Shown: positions 9,721 to 20,207 of the stretch, one piece after another
How the letters are laid out: every line of letters starts with the position of its first letter
Position numbering within the stretch: the first letter of the stretch is position 1
Source: Elephas maximus indicus
Lineage: Eukaryota; Chordata; Mammalia; Proboscidea; Elephantidae
Direction: 5' to 3'
Assembly: GCF_024166365.1 (NCBI RefSeq)
Contig: NC_064822.1
Location: 103,846,823 to 103,910,822 of the forward strand
Length of the DNA: 64,000 nt
Made by a program: the position numbers and the translations under genes
The notes under the pieces: generated by a model
What the model saw: only the letters and a program-made list of their open reading frames with translations
Told to the model about the DNA's origin: nothing
Database searches by the model: none

Positions 9721-12339
9721 TCTCTCATACGTGTCCTTTCAGAATCTGAGTGCTTTCTCACTGTATTTAGTGAGTCAGAGTGGCAGGACCAAGAAAGATT
9801 CCAGACCACACATGTCCTCAAGCTTTTCATCTAGGATGGTCTATTCTCCTTCCCTTCCTATGGCTTGTAAATAGGAAAAATTAATGTCTGTGCTTTCCAT
9901 AGTTAGGCTACAGAAATATTGGTTTTCCTGTTCATGGTGATCACCTGACCAAGGAGAACTTTTTATACCGCGGTAAGACCAGTCAAAAGATGACTTTTGT
10001 GCCAGAAAAAAAGCCTATGATTTCTCCACCATTTCCCCCTTTTTCCCACATGGTGGCTTCCAGGTTTTGATTTCATCTAGATGTCTATGTCTGGCTCTCC
10101 CCAGCTACTCTTTTTTTTTTTTACTTCTCTCATCACCTTTATTTGTGTGTTGGAGACTCAGTTTCACACCCTAAAAGCTTCATGAAATTTTTCCACCTGG
10201 GAGGCCCTTGTCCTCAGCTGCTCTTAGCTGTCTTAGTATTGAGTTCATTGGTTATAAATGTGTATTGATATGGGAAGCTCATCAGCTAGAAGGTGTCAAG
10301 TCTGGGTGACTGTGGGGAAAAGCACATCACAGTTGACAGTGAGATTTTCACGACCTAGGATCCTCCTCCCCTTCTACACCCAAAATACATGTGCTGGAGG
10401 TAGTTTATTTTTCTGTGATTAACCACCCCACAGACTCTGGTTAGCAAAAATATTAGTAATAAAAAGAGGTGGGGTAACAGCAGGATCTAGGGAGATTTCT
10501 GAGGGAAATATTGAGGTAGATGAAGTTTGACTTCCAAGCACACTGACCTCAAGCATTGTGGCCCTTCTCTCTATTTCAGGTGCCCCCAGTTTACCCAGGG
10601 CTTTATGTTCTTCTGACTGTCTTCTTTCTATTCCCTATACTAGTTATCTAAATTCTGTACGCCTTTCAGGATTACACCTGTCTGTCATCCTATCTTCATT
10701 AATCTATCTATCTAGTCATTTATTCAATTAACATTTTCTGTGCGATCACATGGAATAAATTGTGAGATATTTCTCCTTGGAGTGTCCTCAGTAACCTACC
10801 TCCTTGGAAATGATATAAGATCATTGGGTCTAAAGAAGTGCTTTTTTCTCAGAATTGTTTGAATTTTAGGTTTAGGCACATATTAAGTGGAATGAATTCA
10901 CAGTGGTGCAAATTTCAGCCATAACGCATAGAATAAATGGTGATAATTATTTGGGATTATTCTTAAAATTACCCAGAAAAAATACAATCTCTTGCTCCAT
11001 TTCTCTTTAAGATGAAGCCTGACATAGCACACACAAAATACCAAGAAATGACCTGCTTGAGAAGTGCACAAACACAGCTGTCTAGGCAAATTGGTGAATC
11101 ACACACCTTATTAGGAGGATCACCGTGGTTTACACATTTTATCCTCTGCTCTTCTCTAAGTAAGCACCAACACCTCCCTTTCCTTTCCCTTTTTCTGAAT
11201 TTTAAAAAGGACATTTGACTTCGATGTGAAGTGAATTCACTGTTTTCACTCTGGCAAGGTGAGTGAACAGAATATTGAAATTTGTATTTACTTTTCTCCA
11301 CAAGTATGAAATGAAGGTCTGTCTTCACCTCGTCACAGTCAGAGGATCTTTGCTGGGGGCTAGAATGAGCAGATCATGAAATCCCACAATTTAAGGTTCT
11401 ATCTGCCTTACCGGTGGGTTTTGTGACTCCTCAGCATGGGACAGAAGTTTTCAAATATTGGATCTGTAACTCACACCTTCACCAAAATCCTTTGGATATG
11501 CTGGAGTTTTCTCAGGCCAAGTGCTAGGAACAAAAATGGGATTGTAGCCAGGTCTACACTGAAAGTAAACATGGAAAAAATTATAGCAAATGGTAAACCA
11601 AATTCCAAATGCTAATAAAATTTCCATTAAAGCCAATGGATTCAATCCACTATTTTACTTTACTGCTGAGGAATATAGATAATTCATTTGTTTCAGCAAG
11701 ATTTTACAAACTCATAGATAGGAAATATTGACTTTCCATCTGGTCATTCATCTTAACTGCAGAATCTGAATCAATTCAGGCCATTACACTGGGTTACAAA
11801 TTACTCACCCGACAGAACTGAGTAGTAACCTGAAGCTGAGTTCTAATAAGGCTTTGGAATATGGAAACATATTTAAATATTAAATACGAAAAGTAGGGAA
11901 ATCCATGAAGAGCAGGGACTGAGACACTGGCTTGTCCAGAATGAATAGCGTTTGTTATGGTTGAGTTGGGCTGTCAAGACCAATGTCATATTGTGTGGTA
12001 TCAGGTGAAAGATGGGCCATTCAAGGTAGACTCAGAATTCAAGTGGGCAAACCAAGAGTACTCTAAGGAGTTGCCATGCAAGATAAGAGGGCTCATGAAG
12101 GAGGAGAGTTTGAGGGTATTGTTATGGGCCAGATTTTAAGTTGGAAATTTTTTTTTTTAATTAACTATACAGGGAATTCAGCCCCGGATTCAATTTGCAA
12201 AACAGGACAAATAAGTGCATTCATAAAACAGTTCAACGAAAGTTAAGCAAGGGTTTTTCTCAATCTGTTTTAAGCATGAGGCTTTACGTAAAGTAAATCC
12301 ATAAATATTTGAAAATTTAGATAAATGAAAAAATTAAAC

Positions 12340-12480
12340 TAATGGATGAATGGACAAAGGGAGACATACATGGATAGATTACTGAAGTGACAGATGGGAT
12401 GGATAAAGGAGTGGATAATTGAAAGATAGTCGCAAAATTAATGAATAAGTAGATAAATTATAAAGTGGATAGATGAATAA
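12340..12480 (+). repeat. degenerate GGAT/GATA-rich tract
   Basis: Imperfect repeats of tggatgaatgga, gatagatta and gtggatagatgaat are visible. Similar degenerate tracts lie at 30330-30480 and about 384-396, in matching places before other OR units, so the tract predates the duplications. Confidence 0.7.
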
Positions 12481-13205
12481 ATGTTATAGTTTTAAGCAAC
12501 CGTCCAGGTGTGGACAGAAATGAACTAGTAGGTGTGAGGTGCTCGCAGAGGAAAGTTATCTTTAGGTTCTGGTTAGTGCAGCAGAAGAAAAGTCTTCTGG
12601 CAGCCGTTTCACAGCTACTACAAAATGAATTCTGACCCCACATTTCCTCACCTTTCTCCACCACTTCCCAGTCTTCTCCAAGCTTTGTTAATTTCTGAAT
12701 TCAAGCTTGGCATATTCCTCAATGTTATTTCCTATTTGTTTCATCCTTTTATTCTTTCTACATTTAACAAGTATTGATTAGAACCCATTATGTACCTCCT
12801 GTTCTGATATTTGTTCAGGAAGCTAAGGTAATATAGGTGATTGAGGAAAACAGAGATGATTAGAATGCTTCTTCGAGAGGTGTATGGGATACAAAGTTGA
12901 CCAGAAGAGTTGCAGGATAGAAGCAAGGGCCAGTTCAAGGAGGTAGAACCAACTGGACATGGATTCATCTGAAGAATTTTATTATTTTCTCCAGTTATTT
13001 GTGATAGAACAGCCACAAGAGGAAAGAGCCACATGGTTCAGGAGTTGAGTAGCCAGCAATTGGGTGAGGGAAGGTATTCTGGGGAGGGAAGCAGAGTAAA
13101 TTAGAAATCCATGAAAAAGGTGAGTGGCTGAAGAGGGAGATATGTAAACACAGAATTAGGTCAAAACTCTGAGGTGGCATGAGGGCTGGTGAATATCCCA
13201 CCCTT

Positions 13206-13239
13206 CTTTCAGTGTTTATTCCAGAGAACAGTTCCTGTA
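13206..13239 (+). promoter_or_regulatory. probable 3' splice site and leader of OR unit 2
   Basis: 'tttattccag' puts an AG at 13223-13224, 15 nt before the ATG at 13240. A second strong candidate, 'cttctttcag', has its AG at 13211-13212. The first keeps the same spacing as the other units. Confidence 0.6.
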
Positions 13240-14175
13240 ATGGCCTTTGGGAACAACAGCATCATCACTGAGTTCATCCTCCTTGGACTGTCTGCTGACC
13301 ACCACATCCAAGTTCTACTCTTTGTGCTCTTCCTGGGGATTTACCTCATGACCATGATGGGGAACCTGATGATGCTGCTGGTGATCAGAGTTGATTCTTA
13401 TCTCTACTCACCCATGTACTTCTTCCTAAGTCACCTCTCTTTCATAGATCTTTGTTTATCTTCAGCCACTGTGCCCCAAATCCTGGAGAACCTCCTGTCT
13501 CAGAGGATATCAGTGTCAGTAGAGGGCTGTCTGACTCAGATCTTCTTTGTATTTGCCACTGGAGGGACCGAAGTCTGTCTGCTCTCAGTGATGGCCTATG
13601 ACCGTTATGCAGCCATCTGCCACCCTCTAATCTACAGACAGATCATGAGTAAACAGATGTGTGGGGGTCTGGCATGGGCCTCATGGGGATTGGGCTTTCT
13701 GGATGCTCTCATCAATACCCTCCTGGCTTTGAATTTGGACTTCTGTGAGGCTCGTGTCATGCCTCACTTCAGCTGTGAGCTGCCTTCTCTATTCCCTCTG
13801 TCCTGCTCTGATGTCTCCACCAACTTTGTAGTCCTGACCTGCTCTGCCATCCTGCATGCCCTTGGAACCCTACTCTTGATCGTCTTCTCTTATGCACGCA
13901 TTATCTCCACCATCCTGAGCATCAGTTCCACCACAGGCAGAAGCAAGGCCTTCTCCACCTGCTCCTCCCACCTCACTGCAGTGAGCTTCTTCTATGGATC
14001 AGCTTCTCTCCGCTATCTCATGCCAAATTTAAGCTCTTCTTTGGAATTGGTTTTTTCTCTGCAGTACAGTGTGGTCACTCCCCTAGTGAATCCTCTAGTC
14101 TATAGCCTGAAGAACAAGGAAGTAAAGGCAGCTCTGAAAAGGATGTTGCAGAAGGTTTTACAGCATCTCAGATAG
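13240..14175 (+). CDS. OR8S: olfactory receptor, OR8S1-like (unit 2, intact)
   Basis: A 311-aa class II olfactory receptor, co-linear with unit 1 without gaps. N5-N-S is the glycosylation sequon, GN at 41-42, PMY at 58-60, and C97 and C179 form the conserved disulphide. MAYDRYAAICHP runs from 118, SY at 217-218, KAFSTCSSH at 236-244, and [12 protein letters not shown] at 281-292 in TM7. Start ATG 13240 (MAFGNNS) was chosen by match to the other units. The in-frame ATG at 13189 lies before the likely splice acceptor. The ligand-facing parts of TM3 (IFFVFATGGTEV) and loop 2 differ from unit 1, which suggests a different odorant range (inference). It is odorant-binding at the ciliary membrane and should signal through Golf. 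No broken codons or unusual residues were seen at family motifs. Confidence 0.96.
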   Translation: MAFGNNSIITEFILLGLSADHHIQVLLFVLFLGIYLMTMMGNLMMLLVIRVDSYLYSPMYFFLSHLSFIDLCLSSATVPQILENLLSQRISVSVEGCLTQIFFVFATGGTEVCLLSVMAYDRYAAICHPLIYRQIMSKQMCGGLAWASWGLGFLDALINTLLALNLDFCEARVMPHFSCELPSLFPLSCSDVSTNFVVLTCSAILHALGTLLLIVFSYARIISTILSISSTTGRSKAFSTCSSHLTAVSFFYGSASLRYLMPNLSSSLELVFSLQYSVVTPLVNPLVYSLKNKEVKAALKRMLQKVLQHLR

Positions 14176-15025
14176 CAAAGAATAGGCAGAGGATGAATGG
14201 GAAAAGGGATCAAATTGCATCAAAATAGTTGAATAATAGACATTAGGAAACATTTTCTTGGCTCATGTCAGATGTGACAAAAGCTCTTGAAAGACCCTCT
14301 TTCCTTTAAAATGCTCATGAAAGAGCCAAGAGCTACTTACTTGCTTTGGCTCATATTTAATTTGTGCAGGGACAGAGCAATGGCCAGGTAATTATTCAAT
14401 CCAGATCTGGTTACAGTGTCATTATTTTTAAAGATGTGTTTATCAAATATGCAATTCTGAATGTGATTCACTAAAGTTGCCCATTTTGAGGATTCTTGTC
14501 TTATTTTTGCTTTTTTCTCACTTACATACATTTTTGCACTATGAGAATTTATGAAGCAAGTTACCAAATACTTGGTTTTTGTTCCCATTTATCATCACAA
14601 GAATGAAAACATGTCATGGATTACAAAGCATTTTACATTGCATTGGGCTTTCTTTTTCACTACTTTAAATTTTACAAACATTGACTTTGTATAATACTAA
14701 GTTACACACATATTTGCCTGATCTCTAAAGTTTTTTAACTTACAAAATAGAAAAATTGCAAAAAATTGTGATTCCACCTCTCAATGAAACTTACTGCTAA
14801 GATTTAGTTCCACTTTCATCCAATTTTTTCTCTTGAAAAAACATTTAATATGTATGCTTATACATAATTATAGTCATATTTATCTGCAATATTATATCTA
14901 GCATTTTTACTGATCATGAATAAATATTCTTCCATGCTGCAAAACATAACCTTCAAGTTCTATTATATCCCATTAAGCATTCAATTAAGTCATTGTATAT
15001 CTAATAACTGCCTTTCTGTTAAATA
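14176..15025 (+). other. 3' flank of OR unit 2
   Basis: AT-rich non-coding sequence. From about 14490 it aligns by eye to 6640-7165 of unit 1. No inserted repeat is seen before the AfroSINE at 15026, so this is the cleaner copy of the ancestral flank. Confidence 0.55.
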
Positions 15026-15196
15026 GGAAACCCTTGTGGCGTAGTGGTTAAAAACTACGGCTGCTAACCAAAAGGTTGGCAGTTTGAATCTACCAGGTGC
15101 TCCTTGGAAACTCTATAGGGCAGTTCTATTCCGTCCTGTAGGGCTGCTGTGAGTTGGCATAGACTCGACGGCAATGGGTTTGATTTGGTTTTGATT
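15026..15196 (+). repeat. AfroSINE
   Basis: Near-complete copy with head 'ggaaacccttgtggcgtagtg', B box 'ggcagtttgaatc', the 'ggtgctccttggaaactcta' body, tail 'gctgctgtgagttggcatag', and a TTTGATTTGG end. Confidence 0.95.
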
Positions 15197-15960
15197 TACT
15201 ATTAAAGGTTTCTAATATTGACCTATTTTATGCATTATTCAATTGTTGCCAAAATATTTGTCAGGGTTTCTGCCTCTCTTTTTTCTTCCTTCCTTCTTTC
15301 CTTCCTTCCTTTTTCCCTGTTAGGACCTCTAGTCACAGAATTAAATTTACCATAATCCTTTGTTCATAATACATTGCCATTGGTCCACACATGTACATAT
15401 TTTATTTTTCTTCTCCATATTTGTTTGTTTTAACAGCATTATAAACACTCCATGACTCCACCACTTAATATAAAAACTAAAATATTGATAATAACATGCA
15501 TCTATCTTGGGTTTCTTCCACATCTCAAACAATATTGTTGTCAAATATTCACTTGTCTTTTTTTTAAACCACATAAAACAACCACTAATATTATTAATTA
15601 ACGTTAGTTTGGTTTTACCTATATTTACTTATTGTATGTGTTACCAATTCTTCTTGCAACTTATACATTCTTTTGAGATTATTTTCATTCTTCAAGTAAG
15701 TTATTTAAATGTGCTTTTAGAATACACCACTAGATTGTAAACTTTTTCGGTTTGTATTTATTTGTGAATATCTTTATTATCTTTCATCCATGAAAGATAT
15801 TCATGATGTTTCCGCAACTTTAGGCGGACAGTTGTTTCTTTCAACTCATTAAAGTAGTATTCCTTGATGGTCTGTCTTCATTTCTAGACCCAAATCAGAG
15901 ATGAGCAAACCTGAACCTCCTATGCCTGAGGACAAGGAAGGGCAGGTCTACACTAATGAT
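15197..15960. other. intergenic, no gene seen
   Basis: AT-rich. It contains a pyrimidine TTCC-type simple repeat at 15279-15315. The open frames at 15347-15574 (-) and 15507-15740 (+) overlap each other and look like no known family. Confidence 0.4.
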
Positions 15961-15961
15961 G

Positions 15962-16385
15962 TTAGTTTCCTAATGCCACTGTAACAGAAATACCACTGTG
16001 GGTGGCTTTAAAGAACAAAAATTTATTTTTTCGCAGTTTAGGAGGCTAAAAAGTCAGAATTTAGAATACTGGCAATGGGGGTGGCTCTCTCTCTGTCAGC
16101 TCTGGGGGAAGATCCTTGTCTCTTCCAGCTTCTGTGTCCCCAGTATTCCTTGTGATCCTTTTGTGATCTTCACGTGGAATCCATATTCCCCAGTATGGGC
16201 TTGTTCCTGTGTCTAATTTGCTGTTTTTATAACTCAGAAGTGATTAGGTTTAGGACATACCCTACACTGATATAGCCTCATTAACATAACAAAAAACCTA
16301 CGCCCAAACAGGATACATCCACAGGTATAGGGGCTAGGATTCCAACACATATTTTGAGACACACAATTCAGTCCATAACATCAAC
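15962..16385 (-). mobile_element. LTR-like fossil (MaLR-related?)
   Basis: The layout 'gttagtttcctaatgccactgtaac' ... 'aaaatttattttttcgcag' ... 'attcagtccataaca' is that of a reverse-strand solo LTR of MaLR/ERVL type. It is diverged and the family is not certain. Confidence 0.45.
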
Positions 16386-16429
16386 ATAAGACAAATTGAA
16401 ATCTAATTAGAAGAAAGCAGCCAGATTGA

Positions 16430-17262
16430 GTGCTATCTTTCTGGAGATTTTCTTGAGTGTCACCTCTTGTCACAGAATGGAACTCCCTTGAAGGAGTTCT
16501 GGAAGGTTATTAAAGCATGAGGTTTAATTTACGAACAGTTGCCAGTCATCCAAATAACTGTAGGGCATCACCAGCAGCTTCTTAGAGGCCGTTTCCACTT
16601 ATCCTGAGCTCAAGTGGGATGTGAATCATTAATTACTCTAAGAGAAAAACAGAAGTTAATAGGACATCAAAAGAATAAAGACACCATGGTCTTACATTGC
16701 GATTTATAGATCCAAAACAGATCTTTGTACCTGTCTGACATACTGGTAGTCAGAAGAATCCGGTAAGACCATTTCCAGAGAGGTTTAAATGTTGTCTTCC
16801 ACTCAGAAACCTTGATATAAGCCCCGTCACCAGGTTTTAAACTCTGTCCTGGTGCTCTTTGACACACAGTAGTAGTGTTCTGTAAAATACATAACAAAGC
16901 ACTAACAAATGAACATCCTCCTGGCAAGTGGCCACCACCCATTGACATTTCTTGTTGGAGAGTCCCCTTCTTTGCTACAGGTATTATGTTCATAAGAGCA
17001 ACAGGCAGAACATCTGGCAGTTGTAGCCAAGAGTCTGCACAAATCTTGCCTGGTACACCTTTGTGAGAATTCCAAAGTGTTTGGCAGTGAAGGCAATGAT
17101 GCATCTTTGGGGATTTACCCATTTATTTCCTATGCAATCTGTCTTGTTGAGAGCAATATGCATTCTTTGTCCGCTGTTAACAAAATTATTAAAACTCAAG
17201 GAATTAAGTCTTTTAGAAGTCATTTAGAAGTGTTTTGCCTACAATAATCATAACTCTTGCTA
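16430..17262 (-). mobile_element. class I ERV (gammaretrovirus-like) pol scrap, fossil
   Basis: On the minus strand the translations include features of the integrase C-terminal end of class I ERVs, such as 'LKPGD' followed by a W-x-GPYxVLLTT-like stretch at about 16680-16830. Only the end of pol is recognisable. The piece is broken and old, with no envelope, gag or matched LTR pair attached. It is a relic, not a gene. The neighbouring LTR-like pieces may or may not belong to it. Confidence 0.6.
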
Positions 17263-17271
17263 ATGGGTATG

Positions 17272-17812
17272 TAATAACTAAGGTTGTGTGTCAACTTGGC
17301 GGGGCCATGATTCTCAGTGGTTTGGCAGTTATGATGTAGTTTGGAAGTCATATAATGATGTAATCACCTCCATGATGAAATCTGATACAATGTGATCACC
17401 TCCATGATGGGATCTGCTGTGAGTAGCCAATCAGTTGAAAGGAAGTTTGTTTGGGGGTGTGTCCTGTATCCAATATAGGTGGACTTTCTGGCAAGGCTTA
17501 TGGGCTTTTGCTCACTCTGTACCCTGCAGCTGACTCCTGTTCATCTGACTTCCAGTTCTTGGGACTTGAGCTAGCAAGCTACCTGCTGTCTTGCTGGCCA
17601 GTCTTGGAATTCATCAGTCTCCTCAGCCTGTGAGCCAGTGCCCTGCTGTCTGAACTGTCAATCTTGGGTTCGCCAGCCCCTGCAGCTATGTCAGTTGGGA
17701 GAATCCTCCAGCCTGAACCAGGGACTTGGGACTTTCCAGCCTGTAAAACCGTGTGAGCCATTTCCTTGATATAAATCTTTCTGAGTATGTATTTGCTACA
17801 ACCTTCAGTATG
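17272..17812 (+). mobile_element. LTR-like fossil, family uncertain
   Basis: Starts near 'ggttgtgtgtcaacttggcg' and ends soon after 'ccttgatataaatcttt' (a polyadenylation-like signal), about 540 bp. Internally it has short repeats, 'gtgatcacctccatgatg' and 'aatcacctccatgatga', and repeated 'ttgggttcgccagcc'-like phrases. This is LTR organisation, probably MaLR/ERVL. It is old and no internal genes are attached. Confidence 0.5.
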
Positions 17813-17817
17813 AATAA

Positions 17818-18500
17818 CACCTCAACATAAAGAAAACAAAAATCTTTACAACTAGACCAATAAGCAACATCATGATAAATGGAGAAAAGATTGAAGTTGT
17901 CAAGGATTTCATTTTATTTGGATCCTCAATTAATACCCATGGAAGCAGAAGTCAAGAAATGAAAAGACGCATTGCATTGGGCAAATCTGCTGCAAAAGAC
18001 CTCTCTTTTAAAGTGCTAAAAAGCAAAGATGTCACCTTGAAGACTAAGGTGCACCTGATCCATGGCATGGTTTTTTCAATTGCCTCATATACATACTAAA
18101 GCTGGACAATGAATAAAGAAAACCAAAGAAGAATTGATGCCTTTGAATTATGGTGTTGGCAAGGAATATTGAATGGACTGTCAAAAGGATGACTGTCAAA
18201 GGATGAACAAATCTGTCTTGAAAGAAATAAGGTCAGAATGCTCCTTAGGAGCAAGGATGGTGAGACTTTGTCTCACATACTTTGGACATGTTATCAACAG
18301 GAATCAGTTCCTGGAGAAAGTCATCATGCTTGGTAAAGTGACTCAATGAGATGGCTTGACACAGTGACTGCAACCACGGGCTCAAGCATAATAGCAATTA
18401 CGAGGATGGAGCAGGACCAGGTGGTGTTTCATTCTGTTGTATATAGGGTGGCTATGAGTCAGGAATCAACTCATCCACACCTAAACAAAACCCTAACAAT
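17818..18500 (+). mobile_element. RTE LINE 3' part
   Basis: Encodes broken C-terminal RTE protein: KIEVVKDFILFGSSIN at 17884-17931 and SFKVLKSKDVTLKTKVHL near 18003-18056. The 3' end then follows ('ggtggctatgagtcaggaatcaact'). It is 5'-truncated, with stops and small indels. Confidence 0.88.
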
Positions 18501-19261
18501 AACATATATGCTTTACTGGTTTTGCTTCTCTAAGATACACCCAACCTAAGATACACCCATTCTGAAAATGTTCAGAAAATCTCTAAAACATAATTATATG
18601 ACAATCTTCACTTGTATTTATACAGCCTGAATATTTACCAAAGGCCCTGAAAGCATAGAAAATGAATTGTCCTCATTGTCAGGAAGCTTTTTTTACACTG
18701 AGGAGCTGAAAAACGGGAAAATTATTACTTTTAATTCTCAGTGGTTTAAAAATCTGTAGGTATTAAGTAGGTATTAAGAGAACACAAAGCACACCTAATC
18801 CTGCCTAGATTCCCTCCTTATTCGCATGTGCCAGGCTATGAATTACTCAAGCAAGATAGGGAAGCAAATCTCTGGTCTTTCAGCAGCCATGTAGAGAACC
18901 CCAAAAACAATCTACATGCAAAAGACAACTTATTCTCCAAAGCTTCTGGTGGAGCCTGACCTTAAAGAAGGACAACAGGCAAATGAGTTGCCACAGGAAA
19001 ATGGTTAGTTGATCAATAAGCAAACATGTTGAAGAACTAGAAATGTGCTGTCTTGGCTGCCTTATTGTCTAGAATAACAATATTTTATAAAAATCTCAGC
19101 AAAAGGTAATTTAGACCACCAAGGTATTCAAAATGATCTCTTGCAGTACACAAAAGCACAATGAGAGTCAGTATGTTAACAGAATTTTGAAAAGAGTGCA
19201 CACCTGAGTAAAGTAGCTCACTAGTACTTGGGCAGAATGCATACAGTGCAAAGAAGAATGT
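18501..19261. other. intergenic, nothing recognised
   Basis: No gene or clear repeat was recognised in this AT-rich stretch. Confidence 0.4.
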
Positions 19262-19585
19262 TTTACTACCTCTTTTTTATATAATTTTTATTGTGCTTCA
19301 AGTGAAAGTTTACAAATCAAGTCAGTCTCTCACACAAAAACCCATATACACAGTGCTACACACTCGCAATTACTCTCCCCCTAAGAGACAGCCCACTCTC
19401 TCCCTCCACTCTCTCTTTTCATGTCCATTTCACCAGCTTCTAACCCCCTCCACCCTCTCATCTCCCCTCCAGGCAGGAGATGCTAACATAGTCTCAAGTG
19501 TCCACCTGATCCAAGAAGCTCACTCCTCACCAGCATCCCTCTCCAACCTGTTGTCCAGTCCAATCCATGTTTACTACCTCTTTTT
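19262..19585 (-). mobile_element. short L1 3' end with target-site duplication
   Basis: A reverse-strand L1 3'UTR of about 290 bp ('tttattgtgcttcaagtgaaag' to 'caatccatg') is bounded by a perfect 16-bp duplication, tttactacctcttttt, at 19262-19277 and 19570-19585. It is a severely 5'-truncated insertion. The same 3'UTR type ends the L1 at 42880-44757. Confidence 0.93.
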
Positions 19586-19697
19586 GAAAACAGCTTGCAC
19601 ACCCAATAACCTCTTCTCTTAGGTACAAAATCTCTCTCCTCTAGGGCACCAAATACAGTTTCTATTCAGTAAATTTAATGTACTTTGAAATGTACCT

Positions 19698-20135
19698 ATT
19701 TTTGTTGTTGTTGTTGTTAGTTGGCTTACAGCCCACTTCGACTCTTGCAATTTGATGAATAACACAATCAATCTTTCCCTGGTTCTGCGTCATTTTCATG
19801 ATATATTTGGTATATTTGACTCCATTGTTTTTGCTATTGTGTCAATTGATCTCATAAGGGGTTTCCCTTGTTTTCATTGTCCCTCTACATTACGAACCAT
19901 GATGTTCTTTTCCAGCAATTGGTCTTTCTTGATTACATGTCCAAAATAAGCTAGTCAAAGTGTTGCCATTCTCGTTCTTAAGGAATATCCCAGTTGTATT
20001 TTTTCTAAGACTGATTTGTTTGTTCTTTTGGCAGTCCATGGTATATTCACTATTCTTCACCAACATCACAGTTCAAAAGCATCAATTCTTCTGTCTCCCT
20101 TTCTCATTATCCAATTTTCACATGCATATGAGGTG
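19698..20135 (-). mobile_element. old RTE LINE 3' fragment
   Basis: Begins with (ttg)n and 'gttagttggcttacagccc', then follows RTE 3' order ('ggttctgcgtcattttcatga', 'ttggcagtccatggtatattc', 'ttttcacatgcatatga'). It is more diverged than the copies at 4352 and 54490. Confidence 0.8.
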
Positions 20136-20207
20136 ATTAAAAACTATGTTTATACATATGCATAAATATCATTGCACCAATATATTTAAATGACATTATT
20201 TAAGTTT

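Larger units (their letters stand above)
9165..13205 (+). other. 5' flank of OR unit 2
   Basis: No coding gene is supported. The block at 9500-9720 recurs before OR units 3 and 4 and is listed separately. The motif 'agttaggctacagaaatatt' at 9900-9924 recurs at 29315-29338. A loose GATA/GGAT-rich tract lies at 12340-12480. The motif 'aactagtaggtgtg' near 12523 matches 'gctagtacgtgtg' near 30521. An old repeat runs from 12755 to about 12935. The rest shows no recognisable element. Confidence 0.55.

Noticed and set aside
16667-17122. 151-aa minus-strand frame as a host gene
   Set aside because: Its C-terminal half resembles the end of class I ERV pol; a fossil fragment.
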